NCBI GenBank assembly: GCA_011799875.1
Contig: JAAAXO010000119.1
Location: 1,524,763-1,588,762, forward strand
Reading direction: 5' to 3'
DNA from: Thinopyrum elongatum
Taxonomy: Eukaryota; Streptophyta; Magnoliopsida; Poales; Poaceae
Length of the DNA stretch: 64,000 bases
Part shown: positions 25,301-37,500 of the stretch, in pieces
Numbering within the stretch: the first letter of the stretch is position 1
How the letters are laid out: every line of letters begins with the position of its first letter
The notes under the pieces: model-generated
Told to the model about the DNA's origin: nothing
The model's database searches: none
Seen by the model: the letters and a program-made list of their open reading frames with translations, nothing else
Made by a program: the position numbers and the translations under genes

Positions 25301-27038
25301 TCCTAGCCTCTAAAATCGTTACGTGAGCTCACCCATGGATACATGTTGGGATAATAATGTACAGAATAATGGGATATGATTCAATTTGTGCACCAACAAG
25401 GCCTACATGTCTGTCTGGATAGAAGGAGGAGGCTCCTTGGTGCACCAAAACACCCCAAAAATGAAGTTTTGCATGCTCTATCACCCATCCCGTTGCCAGC
25501 CGCATGTTTGGGGAAGAACATGCGTCGTCCTTGGACGAAGATGTGCATAGAAGCTCTTCTGTGCTCTTATCATTTACACGCAAAATAATAGGTCATTCCA
25601 AGTGTTGAAAGATGGCTCCCCGGCGCGATCAACTTACCTTGGAAGCTCGACTCACGGTCTGCCCCGGTGCTGGAATCCATTTAGGTTGTATCTGTAGAAC
25701 TGGCGTAATCTGGTCATACGAGCTCCGTTTGAGCTCCACAACCTGCCAAAATGACCGCAACGAAAAGCCGTATACCCCGGTGGCCCACTTCATCGGCACT
25801 CTTATCATTTCACTCAAAATAATAGGTCATTCCGAGTGTTGAAAGATGGCTCCCTGGTGCGATGAACTTACCTTGGAAGCTCGACTCACGGTCTGCCCCG
25901 GTGCTGGAATCCGTTTAGGTTGTATCCGTAGAACGGGCGTAATCTGGTCATACGAACTCCGTTTGAGCTCCACAACCTGCCAAAACAACCGCAACGAAAA
26001 GCCGTATACCCCGGTGGCCTACTTCGTCGGCTATGATAAAGTTTCGGAGGCCAAAACTGGCTTGCAAAATTGAGTTCCTGATGATTTAATTGCTGGCGTG
26101 TCCACTCCTAGCCTCTAAAATCGTTATGTGAGCTCACCCATGGACACATGTTGGGATAATAATGTACAGAATAATGGGATATGATTCCATTTGTGCACCA
26201 ACAAGTCCTACATGTCTATCTGGATAGAAGGAGGAGGCTCCTTGGAGCACCAAAACACCCCAAAAATGAAGTTTTGCATGCTCTATCACCCATCCCGCTA
26301 CCAGCCGTATGTTTGGGGCAGAACATGCGTCATCCTTGGACGAAGATGTGCATAGCAGCTCTTCTGTGCTCTTATCATTTACACGCAAAATAATAGGTCA
26401 TTCCGAGTGTTGAAAGATGGCTCCCCGGCGCGATCAACTTACCTTGGAAGCTCGACTCACGGTCTGCCCCGGTGCTGGAATCCATTTAGGTTGTATCCGT
26501 AGAACGGGCGTAATCTGGTCATACGAACTCCGTTTGAGCTCCACAACCTGCCAAAATGACCGCAATGAAAAGCCGTATATCCCGGTGGCCCACTTCGTCG
26601 GCACGGTAAAGTTTCGGATGCAAAAACTGGCTTGCAAAATTGAGTTCCTGATGATTTAATCGCTGGTGTGTCCACTCCTAGCCTCTAAAATCGTTACGTG
26701 AGCTCACCCATGGACACATGTTGGGATAATAATGTACAGAATAACAGGATATGATTCCATTTGTGCACCAACAAGGCCTACATGTCTGTCTGGATCGAAG
26801 GAGGAGGCTCCTTGGTGCACCAAAACACCGCAAAAATGAAGTTTTGCATGCTCTATCACCCATCCCGTTGCCAGCCGCATGTTTGGGGAAGAACATGCGT
26901 CATCCTTGGACGAATATGTGCATAGCAGCTCTTCTGTGCTCTTATCATTTACACGCAAAATAATAGGTCATTCCAAGTGTTGAAAGAAGGCTCCCCGGCG
27001 CGATCAACTTACCTTGGAAGCTCGACTCACGGTCTGCC
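22240..27038 (+). repeat. 4,799-bp HOR, copy 1 (8 monomers plus one truncated monomer)
   Basis: This block repeats in tandem at +4,799 bp. Matching landmarks are 22523/27322 (CCAACAGGGCC with CCCAGCCCGC), 23093/27892, 23664/28463, 24235/29034, 24805/29604 (ACACAAAAAATAATAGATC), 25376/30175 (GATTCAATTTG), the truncated monomer 25612/30411, and 26417/31216. The last pair of 243-bp segments translates identically. The left boundary is between ~22.0 and 22.3 kb. The right end of the homology is near 26,795/31,594, where copy 1 has TGGATCGAAGG and copy 2 has TGGATAGAAGG. Confidence 0.9.
25612..25845 (+). repeat. Truncated monomer, 234 bp (337 bp missing), copy 1
   Basis: The unit begins normally at the GATGGCTCCCCGG point, but at 25797/25798 the sequence jumps from CACTTCATCGGC straight to ACTCTTATCATTTC of the next monomer. 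About 336 bp that should contain the anchor, palindromes and dyad are missing, and 1 bp more is lost in CATTTCACTC. The junction has at most one or two bases of shared sequence, which fits a deletion or end-joining event rather than exchange in register. Confidence 0.92.
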
Positions 27039-30000
27039 CCGGTGCTTGAATCCATTTAGGTTGTATCCATAGAACGGGCGTAATCTGGTCATACGAACTC
27101 CGTTTGAGCTCCACAACCTGCCAAAACGACCACAATGAAAAGCCGTATACCCCGGTGGCCTACTTCGTCGGCTACGGTAAAGTTTCGGAGGCCAAAACTG
27201 GCTTGCAAAATTGAGTTCCTGATGATTTAATCGCTGGTGTGTCCACTCCTAGCCTCTAAAATCGTTATGTGAGCTCACCCATGGACACATGTTGGGATAA
27301 TAATGTACAAAATAATGGGATATGATTCCATTTGTGCACCAACAGGGCCTACATGTCTGTCTGGATAGAAGGAGGAGGCTCCTTGGAGCACCAAAACACC
27401 CCAAAAATGAAGTTTTGCGTGCTCTATCACCCAGCCCGCTGCCAGCCGCATGTTTGGGCAAGAACATGCGTCATCCTTGGACGAAGATGTGCATAGCAGC
27501 TCTTCTGTGCTCTTATCATTTACACGCAAAATAATAGGTCATTCCGAGTGTTGAAAGATGGCTCCCCGGCGCGATCAACTTACCTTGGAAGCTCTACTCA
27601 CGGTCTGTCCCGGTGCTGGAATCCATTTAGGTTGTATCCGTAGAACAGGCGTAATCTGGTCATATGAACTCCGTTTGAGCTCCACAACCTACCAAAACGA
27701 CCGCAACGAAAAGTCGTATACCCCAGTGGCCCACTTCGTCGGTACGGTTAAGTTTCGGAGGCCAAAACTGGCTTGCAAAATTGAGTTCCTAATGATTTAA
27801 TCGCTGGCGCGTCCACTCCTAGCCTCTAAAATCGTTACGTTAGCTCACCCATGGACACATGTTGGGATAATAATGTACAGAATAATGGGATATGATTCCA
27901 TTTGTGCACCAACAAGGCCTACATGTCTGTCTGGATAGAAGGAGGAGGCTCCTTGGTGCACCAAAACACCCCAAAAATGAAGTTTTGTATGCTCTATCAC
28001 CCATCCTGCTGCCAGCCGCATGTTTGGGCAGGAACATGCATCATCCTTGGATGAAGATGTGCATAGCAGCTCTTCTGCACTCTTATCATTTACACTCAAA
28101 ATAATAGGTCATTCCGAGTGTTGAAAGATGGCTCCCCGGCGCGATCAACTTACCTTGGAAGCTCGACTCACTGTCTTCACCGGTGCTGGAATCCATTTAG
28201 GTTGTATCCGTAGAACGGGCGTAATCTGGTCATACGAACTCCGTTTGAGCTCCACGACCTGCCAAAACGACCGCAACGAAAAGCCATATACCCTGGTGGC
28301 CCACTTCGTCGGCTACGGTAAAGTTTCGGAGGCCAAAACTGGCTTGCAAAATTGATTTCCTGATGATTTAATCGCTGGTGTGTCCACTCCTAGCCTCTAA
28401 AATCGTTACGTGAGCTCACCCATGGACACATGTTGGGATAATAATGTACATAATAACGGGATATGATTCCATTTGTGCACCAACAAGGCCTACATGTCTG
28501 TCTGGATAGAAGGAGGAGGCTCCTTGGTGCACCAAAACACCCCAAAAATGAAGTTTTGCATGCTCTATCACCCATCCCGATGCCAGCCGCATGTTTGGGG
28601 AAGAACATGCATCGTCCTTGGACGAAGATGTGCATAGCAGCTCTTCTGCGCTCTTATCATTTACACGCAAAATAATAGGTCATTCCGAGTGTTGAAAGAT
28701 GGCTCCCCAGCGCGATCAACTTACCTTGGAAGCTCGACTCACGGTCTGCCCCGGTGCTGGAATCCATTTAGGTTGTATCCGTAGAACGGGCGTAATCTGG
28801 TCATACGAACTCCGTTTGAGCTCCTCAACCTGCCAAAACGACCGCAACGAAAAGCCGTATACCCTGGTGGCGTAGTTTGTTGGCTACGGTAAAGTTTCAG
28901 AGGCCAAAACTGGCTTGCAAAATTGAGTTCCTGATGATTTAATCGCTGGCGTGTCCACTCCTAGCCTCTAAAATCGTTATGTGAGCTCACCCATGGACAC
29001 ATGTTTGGTTAAGAATGTACAGAATAACAGGATATGATTCCATTTGTGCACAAACAAGGCCTACTTGTCTGTCTGGATAGAAGGAGGAGGCTCCTTGGCG
29101 CACCAAAACACCCCAAAAATGATGTTTTGCATGCTCTATCACCCATCCCGCCGCCAGCCGCATGTTTGGGGAAGAACATGCGTCATCCTTGGACGAAGAT
29201 GTGCATAGCAAATCTTCTATGCTCTTATCATTTACATGCAAAATAATAGGTCATTCCGAGTGTTGAAAGATGGCTCCCCGGCGCGATCAACTTACCTTCG
29301 AAGCTTGACTCATGGTCTGCCCCGGTGCTTGAATCCATTTAGGTTGTATCCGTAGAACGGGCGTAATCTGGTCATACGAACTCCGTTTCAGCTCCACAAC
29401 CTGCCAAAATGACCGTAATCAAAAGCCGTATACCCCGGTGGCCCACTTCGTCGGTACGGTAAAGTTTCGGCGGCCAAAACTGGCTTGCAAAATTGAGTTC
29501 CTGATGATTTAATCGCTGGCGTGTCCACTCCTAGCCTCTAAAATCGTTATGTGAGCTCACCCATGGACACATGTTGGGATAATAATGTACAGAATAACGG
29601 GATATGATTCCATTTGTGCACCAACAAGGCCTACATGTCTGTCTGGATAGAAGGAGGAGGCTCCTTGGTGCACCAAAACACCCCAAAAATGAAGTTTTGT
29701 ATGCTCTATCACGCATCCTGCTGCCAGCCGCATGTTTGGGCAAGAACATGAGTCATCCTTGGATGAAGATGTGCATAGTAGCTCTTCTGCACTCTTATCA
29801 TTTACACAAAAAATAATAGATCATTCCGAGCGTTGAAAGATGGCTCCCCGGCGCGATCAATTTACCTTGGAAGCTCGACTCACGGTATGCCCCGGTGCTG
29901 GAATCCATTTAGGTTGTATCCGTAGAACGGGTGTATTCTGGTCATACGAACTCCGTTTGAGCTCCACGACCTGCCAAAACGACCGCAACGAAAAGACGTA

Positions 30001-31594
30001 TACCCCGGTGGCCCACTTTGTCGACTACAGTAATGTTTCGGAGGCCAAAACTGGCTTGCAAAATTGAGTTCATGATGATTTAATCGCTGGCGTGTCCACT
30101 CCTAGCCTCTAAAATCGTTACGTGAGCTCACCCATGGATACATGTTGGGATAATAATGTACAGAATAATGGGATATGATTCAATTTGTGCACCAACAAGG
30201 CCTACATATCTGTCTGGATAGAAGGAGGAGGCTCCTTGGTGCACCAAAACACCCCAAAAATGAAGTTTTGCATGCTCTATCACCCATCCCGTTGCCAGCC
30301 GTATGTTTGGGGAAGAACATGCGTCGTCCTTGGACGAAGATGTGCATAGAAGCTCTTCTGTGCTCTTATCATTTACACGCAAAATAATAGGTCATTCCAA
30401 GTGTTGAAAGATGGCTCCCCGGCGCGATCAACTTACCTTGGAAGCTCGACTCACGGTCTGCCCCGGTGCTGGAATCCATTTAGGTTGTATCTGTAGAACG
30501 GGCGTAATCTGGTCATACGAGCTCCGTTTGAGCTCCACAACCTGCCAAAATGACCGCAACGAAAAGCCGTATACCCCGGTGGCCCACTTCATCGGCACTC
30601 TTATCATTTCACTCAAAATAATAGGTCATTCCGAGTGTTGAAAGATGGCTCCCTTGTGCGATCAACTTACCTTGGAAGCTCGACTCACGGTCTGCCCCGG
30701 TGCTGGAATCCATTTAGGTTGTATCCGTAGAACGGGCGTAATCTGGTCATACGAACTCCGTTTGAGCTCCACAACCTGCCAAAACAACCGCAACGAAAAG
30801 CCGTATACCCCGGTGGCCTACTTCGTCGGCTATGGTAAAGTTTCGGAGGCCAAAACTGGCATGCAAAATTGAGTTCCTGATGATTTAATTGCTGGCGTGT
30901 CCACTCCTAGCCTCTAAAATCGTTATGTGAGCTCACCCATGGACACATGTTGGGACAATAATGTACAGAATAATGGGATATGATTCCATTTGTGCACCAA
31001 CAAGGCCTACATGTCTATCTGGATAGAAGGAGGAGGCTCCTTGGAGCACCAAAACACCCCAAAAATGAAGTTTTGCATGCTCTATCACCCATCCCGCTAC
31101 CAGCCGTATGTTTGGGGTAGAACATGCGTCATCCTTGGACGAAGATGTGCATAGCAGCTCTTCTGTGCTCTTATCATTTACACGCAAAATAATAGGTCAT
31201 TCCGAGTGTTGAAAGATGGCTCCCCGGCGCGATCAACTTACCTTGGAAGCTCGACTCACGGTCTGCCCCGGTGCTGGAATCCATTTAGGTTGTATCCGTA
31301 GAACGGGCGTAATCTGGTCATACGAACTCCGTTTGAGCTCCACAACCTGCCAAAATGACCGCAATGAAAAGCCGTATATCCCGGTGGCCCACTTCGTCGG
31401 CACGGTAAAGTTTCGGATGCAAAAACTGGCTTGCAAAATTGAGTTCCTGATGATTTAATCGCTGGTGTGTCCACTCCTAGCCTCTAAAATCGTTACGTGA
31501 GCTCACCCATGGACACATGTTGGGATAATAATGTACAGAATAACAGGATATGATTCCATTTGTGCACCAACAAGGCCTACATGTCTGTCTGGAT
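27039..31594 (+). repeat. 4,799-bp HOR, copy 2
   Basis: The second copy follows directly and reproduces the same monomer order, including the 234-bp truncated monomer with the identical junction. Scattered differences show it is not a simple echo: CACAAACAAGG near 29,050 where copy 1 has CACCAACAAGG, GGCGTAGTTTG near 28,870, GCATCCTGC near 29,713, and TGGCATGCAAAATTG near 30,858. Confidence 0.88.
30411..30644 (+). repeat. Truncated monomer, 234 bp, copy 2 with the same junction
   Basis: The same jump occurs at 30596/30597, exactly 4,799 bp from the first, with the same extra base loss. The junction was therefore formed once and then copied with its neighbours. It marks the 4,799-bp HOR and can be used to count its copies. 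Confidence 0.92.
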
Positions 31595-34500
31595 AGAAGG
31601 AGGAGGCTCCTTGGTGCACCAAAACACCCCAAAAATGAAGTTTTGTATGCTCTATCACCCATCCTGCTGCCAGCCGCATGTTTGGGCAAGAACATGCGTC
31701 ATCCTTGGATGAAGATGTGCATAGCAGCTCTTCTGCACTCTTATCATTTACACTCAAAATAATAGGTCATTCCGAGTGTTGAAAGATGGCTCCCCGGCGC
31801 GATCAACTTACCTTGGAAGCTCGACTCACGGTCTGCCCCGGTGCTGGAATCCATTTAGGTTGTATCCGCAGAATGGGCGTAATCTAGTCATACGAACTCC
31901 GTTTGAGCTCCACGACCTGCCAAAACGACCGCAACGAAAAGCCATATACCCCGGTTGCCCACTTCGTCGGCTACGGTAAAGTTTCGGAGGCCAAAACTGG
32001 CTTGCAAAATTGAGTTCCTGATAATTTAATCGCAGGCGTGTCCACTCCTAGCCTCTAAAATCGTTACGTGAGCTCACCCATGGACACATGTTGGGATAAT
32101 AATGTACAGAATAACGGGATATGATTCCATTTGTGCACCAACAAGGCCTACATATCTGTCTGGATAGAAGGAGGAGGCTCCTTGGTGCACCAAAACACCC
32201 CAAAAATGAAGTTTTGTATGCTCTATCACCCATCCTGCTGCCAGCCGCATGTTTGGGCAAGAACATGCGTCATCCTTGGATGAAGATGTGCATAGCAGCT
32301 CTTCTGCACTCTTATCACTTACACTCAAAATAATAGGTCATTCTGAGTGTTGAAAGATGGCTCCCCGTCGCGATCAACTTGCCTTGGAATCTCGACTCAC
32401 GGTCTGCCCCGGTGCTGGAATCCATTTAGGTTGTATCCGTAGAACGGGCGTAATCTGGTCATACGAACTCCGTTTGAGCTCCACAACCTGCCAAAACGAC
32501 CGCAACAAAAAGCCGTATACCTCGGTGGCCAACTTCATCAGTACGGTAAAGTTTTGGAGGCCAAAACTGGCTTGCAAAATCGAGTTCCTGATGATTTTAT
32601 CGCTGGCGTGTCCACTCCTAGCCTCTAAAATCGTTACGTGAGCTCACCCATGGACACATGTTGGGATAATAATGTACAGAATAATAGGATATGATTCCAT
32701 TTGTGCACCAACAAGGCCTACGTGTCTGTCTGGATAGAAGGAGGAGGCTCCTTGGTGCACCAAAACACCCCAAAAATGAAGTTTTGCATGCTCTATCACC
32801 CATCCCGCTGCCAAACGCATGTTTGGGCAAGAACATGCGTCATCCTTGGATGAAGATGTGCATAGTAGCTCTTCTGCGCTCTTGTCATTTACACGCAAAA
32901 TAATAGGTCATTCCGAGTGTTGAAAGATGGCTCCCCGGCGCGATCAACTTACCTTGGAAGCTCGACTCACGGTCTGCCCCGGTGCTGGAATCCATTTAGG
33001 TTGTATCCGTAGAACGGGCGTAATCTGGTCATACGAACTCCGTTTGAGTTCCACAACCTGCCAAAACGACCGCAATGAAAAGCCGTATACCCCGGTGGCC
33101 TACATCGTCGGCTATGGTAAAGTTTCGGAGGCCAAAACTGGCTTGCAAAATTGAGTTCCTGATGATTTAATCGCTGGCGTCTCCACTCCTAGCCTCTGAA
33201 ATCGTTATGTGAGCTCACCCATGGACACATGTTGGGATAATAATGTACAGAATAACGGGATATGAATCTATTTGTGCACCAACAAGGCCTACATGTCTGT
33301 CTGGATAGAAGGAGGAGGCTCCTTGGAGCACCAAAACACCCCAAAAATGAAGTTTTGCATGCTCTATCACCCATCCCGCTGCCAGCCTCATGTTTGGGGC
33401 AGAACATGCGTCATCCTTGGACGAAGATGTGCATAGCAGCTCTTCTGTGCTCTTATCATTTACACGCAAAATAATAGGTCATTCCGAGTGTTGAAAGATG
33501 GCTCCCCGGCGCGATCAACTTACCTTGGAAGCTCGACTCACGGTCTGCCCCGGTGCTGGAATCCATTTAGGTTGTATCCGTAGAACAGGCGTAATCTGGT
33601 CATGCGAACTCCGTTTGAGCTACACAACCTGCCAAAATGACCGCAACGAAAAGCCGTATACCCCAGTGGCCCACTTTGTCCGCACGGTAAAGTCTTGGAC
33701 GCAAAAACTGGCTTGCAAAATTGAGTTCCTGATGATTTAATTGCTGGTGTGTCCACTCCTAGCCTCTAAAATCGTTACGTGAGCTCACCCATGGACACAT
33801 GTTGGGATAATCATGTACAGAATAACAGGATATGATTCCATTTGTGCACCAACAAGGCCTACATGTCTGTCTGGATAGAAGGAGGAGGCTCCTTGGTGCA
33901 CCAAAACACCCCAAAAATGAAGTTTTGTATGCTCTATCACCCATCCTACTGCCAGCCGCATGTTTGGGCAAGAACATGCGTCATCCTTGGATGAAGATGT
34001 GCATAGCAGCTCTTCTGCACTCTTATCATTTACACTCAAAATAATAGGTCATTCCGAGTGTTGAAAGATGGCTCCCCGATGCGATCAACTTACCTTGGAA
34101 GCTCGACTCACGGTCTGCCCCGGTGCTGGAATCCATTTAGGTTGTATCCGTAGAATGGGCGTAATCTGGTCATACGAACTCCGTTTGAGCTCCACGACCT
34201 GCCAAAACGAACACAACAAAAACCCATATACCTCGGTGGCCCACTTCGTCGGCTACGGTAAAGTTTTGGAGGCCAAAACTGGCTTGCAAAATTGAGTTCC
34301 AGATGATTTAATCGCTGGCGTGTCCACTCCTAGCCTCTAAAATCATTACGTGAGCTCACCCATGGACACATGTTGGGATAATAATGTACAGAATAACGGG
34401 ATATGATTCCATTTGTGCACCAACAAGGCCTACATTTCTGTCTGGATAAAAGGAGGAGGCTCCTTGGTGCACCAAAACACCCCAAAAATGAAGTTTTGTA

Positions 34501-37500
34501 TGCTCTATCACCCATTTTACTGCCAGCCGCATGTTTGGGCAAGAACATGCGTCATCCTTGGACGAAGATGTGCATAGCAGCTCTTCTGCGCTCTTATCAT
34601 TTACATGCAAAATAATAGGTCATTCCGAGTGTAGAAAGATGGCTCCCCGGCGCGATCAACTTACCTTGGAAGCTCGACTCACGGTCTGCCCCGGTGCTGG
34701 AATCCATTTAGGTTGTATCCGTAGAACGGGCGTAATCTGGTCATACGAACTCCGTTTGAGTTCCACAACCTGCCAAAACGACCGCAACGAAAAGTCGTAT
34801 ACCCCGGTGGCCTACTTTGTCGGCTACGATAAAGATTCGGAGGCCAAAAATGTCTTGCAAAATTGAGTTCCTGATGATTTAATAGTTGGCGTGTCCACTC
34901 CTAGCCGCTAAAATCGTTACGTGATCTCACCCATGGACACATGTTGGGATAATAATGTACAGAATAATGGGATATGATTCCATTTGTGCACCAACAAGGC
35001 CTACATGTCTGTCTGGATAGAAGGAGGAGGCTCCTTGGAGCACCAAAACACCCCAAAAATGAAGTTTTGCATGCTCTATCACCCATCCCGCTGCCAGCCG
35101 CATGTTTGGGGCAGAACATGCGTCATCCTTGGACGAAGATGTGCATAGCAGCTCTTCTGTGCTCTTATCATTTACACGCAAAATAATAGGTCATTCCGAG
35201 TGTTGAAAGATGGCTCCCCGGCGCGATCAACTTACCTTGGAAGCTCGACTCACGGTCTGCCCCGGTGATGGAATCAATTTAGGTTGTATCCGTAGAACGG
35301 GCGTAATCTGGTCATACGAACTCCGTTTGAGCTCCACAACCTGCCAAAACGACAGCAATGAAAAGCCGTGTACCCCGGTGGCCCACTTCGTCGGTACGGT
35401 AAATTTTCGGAGGCCAAAACTGGCTTGCAAAATTGAGTTCCTGATGATTTAATCGCTGGCGTGTCCACTCCTAGCCTCTAAAATCGTTACGTGACCTCAC
35501 CCATGGACACATGTTGGGATATTAATGTGCAGAATAATAGGATATGATTCCATTTGTGCACCAACAAGGCCTACATGTCTGTCTGGATAGAACGAGGAGG
35601 CTCCTTGGTGCACCAAAACAACCCAAAAATGAAGTTTTGCATGCTTATCACCCATCCCACTGCCAGCCGCATGTTTGGGCAAGAACATGCGTCATCCTTG
35701 GACGTGCATAGCAGCTCTTCTACGCTCGTATCATTTACACGCAAATAATAGGTCATTCCGAGTGTTGAAAGATGGCTCCCCGGCGCGATCAACTTGCCTT
35801 GGAAGCTCGACTCACGGTCTGCCCCGGTGCTGGAATCCATTTAGGTTGTATCCGTAGAACGTTCGTAATCTGGTCATACGAACTCCGTTTGAGCTCCACA
35901 ACCTGCCAAAACGACCGCAACAAAAAGCCGTATACCTCGGTGGCCAACTTCGTCGGTACGGTAAAGTTTCGGAGGCCAAAATTGGCTTGCAAAATCGAGT
36001 TCCTGATGATTTTATCGCTGGCGTGTCCACTCCTAGCCTCTAAAATCGTTACGTGAGCTCACCCATGGACACATGTTGGGATAATAATGTACAGAATAAT
36101 AGGATATGATTCCATTTGTGCACCAACAAGGCTTACGTGTCTGTCTGGATAGAAGGAGGAGGCTCCTTGGTGCACCAAAACACCCCAAAAATGAAGTTTT
36201 GCATGCTCTATCCCCCATCCCGCTGCCAGCCGCATGTTTGGGCAAGAACATGCGTCATCCTTGGATGAAGATGTGCATAGTAGCTCTTCTGCGCTCTTGT
36301 CATTTACACGCAAAATAATAGGTCATTCCGAGTGTTGAAAGATGGCTCCCCGGCGTGATCAACTTACTTTGGAAGCTCGACTCATGGTCTGCCCCAGTGC
36401 TGGAATCCATTTAGGTTGTATCCATAGAACGGGCGTAATCTGGTCATACGAACTCCGTTTGAGTTCCACAACCTGCCAAAACGACCGCAACGAAAAGTCG
36501 TATACCCCGGTGGCCCACTTCGTCGGCTACGGTAAAGTTTCGGAGGCCAAAAATGGCTTGCAAAATTGAGTTCCTGATGATTTAATCGTTGGCGTGTCCA
36601 CTCCTAGCAGCTAAAATCGTTACGTGAGCTCACCCATGGACACATGTTGGGATAATAATGTACAGAATAACGTGATATGATTCCATTTGTGCACCAACAA
36701 GGCTTACTTGTCTGTCAGGATAGAAGGAGGAGTCTCCTTGGTGCACCAAAACACCCCAAAAAATGAAGTTTTGCATGCTCTATCACCCATCCCGCTGCCA
36801 GCCGCATGTTTGGGAAAGAACATGCGTCATCCTTGGACGAAGATGTGCATAGCAGCTCTTCTGCACTCTTATCATTTACATGCAAAATAATAGGTTATTC
36901 CAAGTGTTGAAAGATGGCTCCCCGGCGCGATCAACTTGCCTTGGAAGCTCGACTCACGGTCTGCCCCGGTGCTGGAATCCATTTAGGTTGTATCCGTAGA
37001 ACGGGCGTAATCTGGTCATACGAACTCCGTTTGAGCTCCACAACCTGCCAAAACGACCGCAGCGAAAAGCCGTATACCCCGTTGGCCAACTTCATCGGTA
37101 CGGTAAAGTTGCGGAGGCCAAAACTGGCTTGAATAATTGAGTTCCAGATGATTTAATCGCTGGCGTGTCCACTCCTAGCATCTAAAATCGTTACGTGAGC
37201 TCACCCATGGACACATGTTGGGATAATAATGTACAGAATAACAGGATATGATTCCATTTGTGCACCAACAAGGCCTACGTGTCTGTCTGGATAGAAGGAG
37301 GAGGCTCCTTGGTGCACCAAAACACCCCAAAAATGAAGTTTTGCATGCTCTATCACCCATCCCGCTGCCAGCCGCATGTTTGGGCAAGAACATGCGTCAT
37401 CCTTGGATGAAGATGTGCATAGTAGCTCTTCTGCGCTATTGTCATTTACACGCAGAATAATAGGTCATTCCGAGTGTTGAAAGATGGCTCCCCGGCGCGA

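Noticed and set aside
25790..25850. Transposon insertion or excision at the truncated monomer
   Set aside because: There is no inserted sequence, target-site duplication or terminal repeat. It is a simple loss of ~337 bp joining two satellite points.
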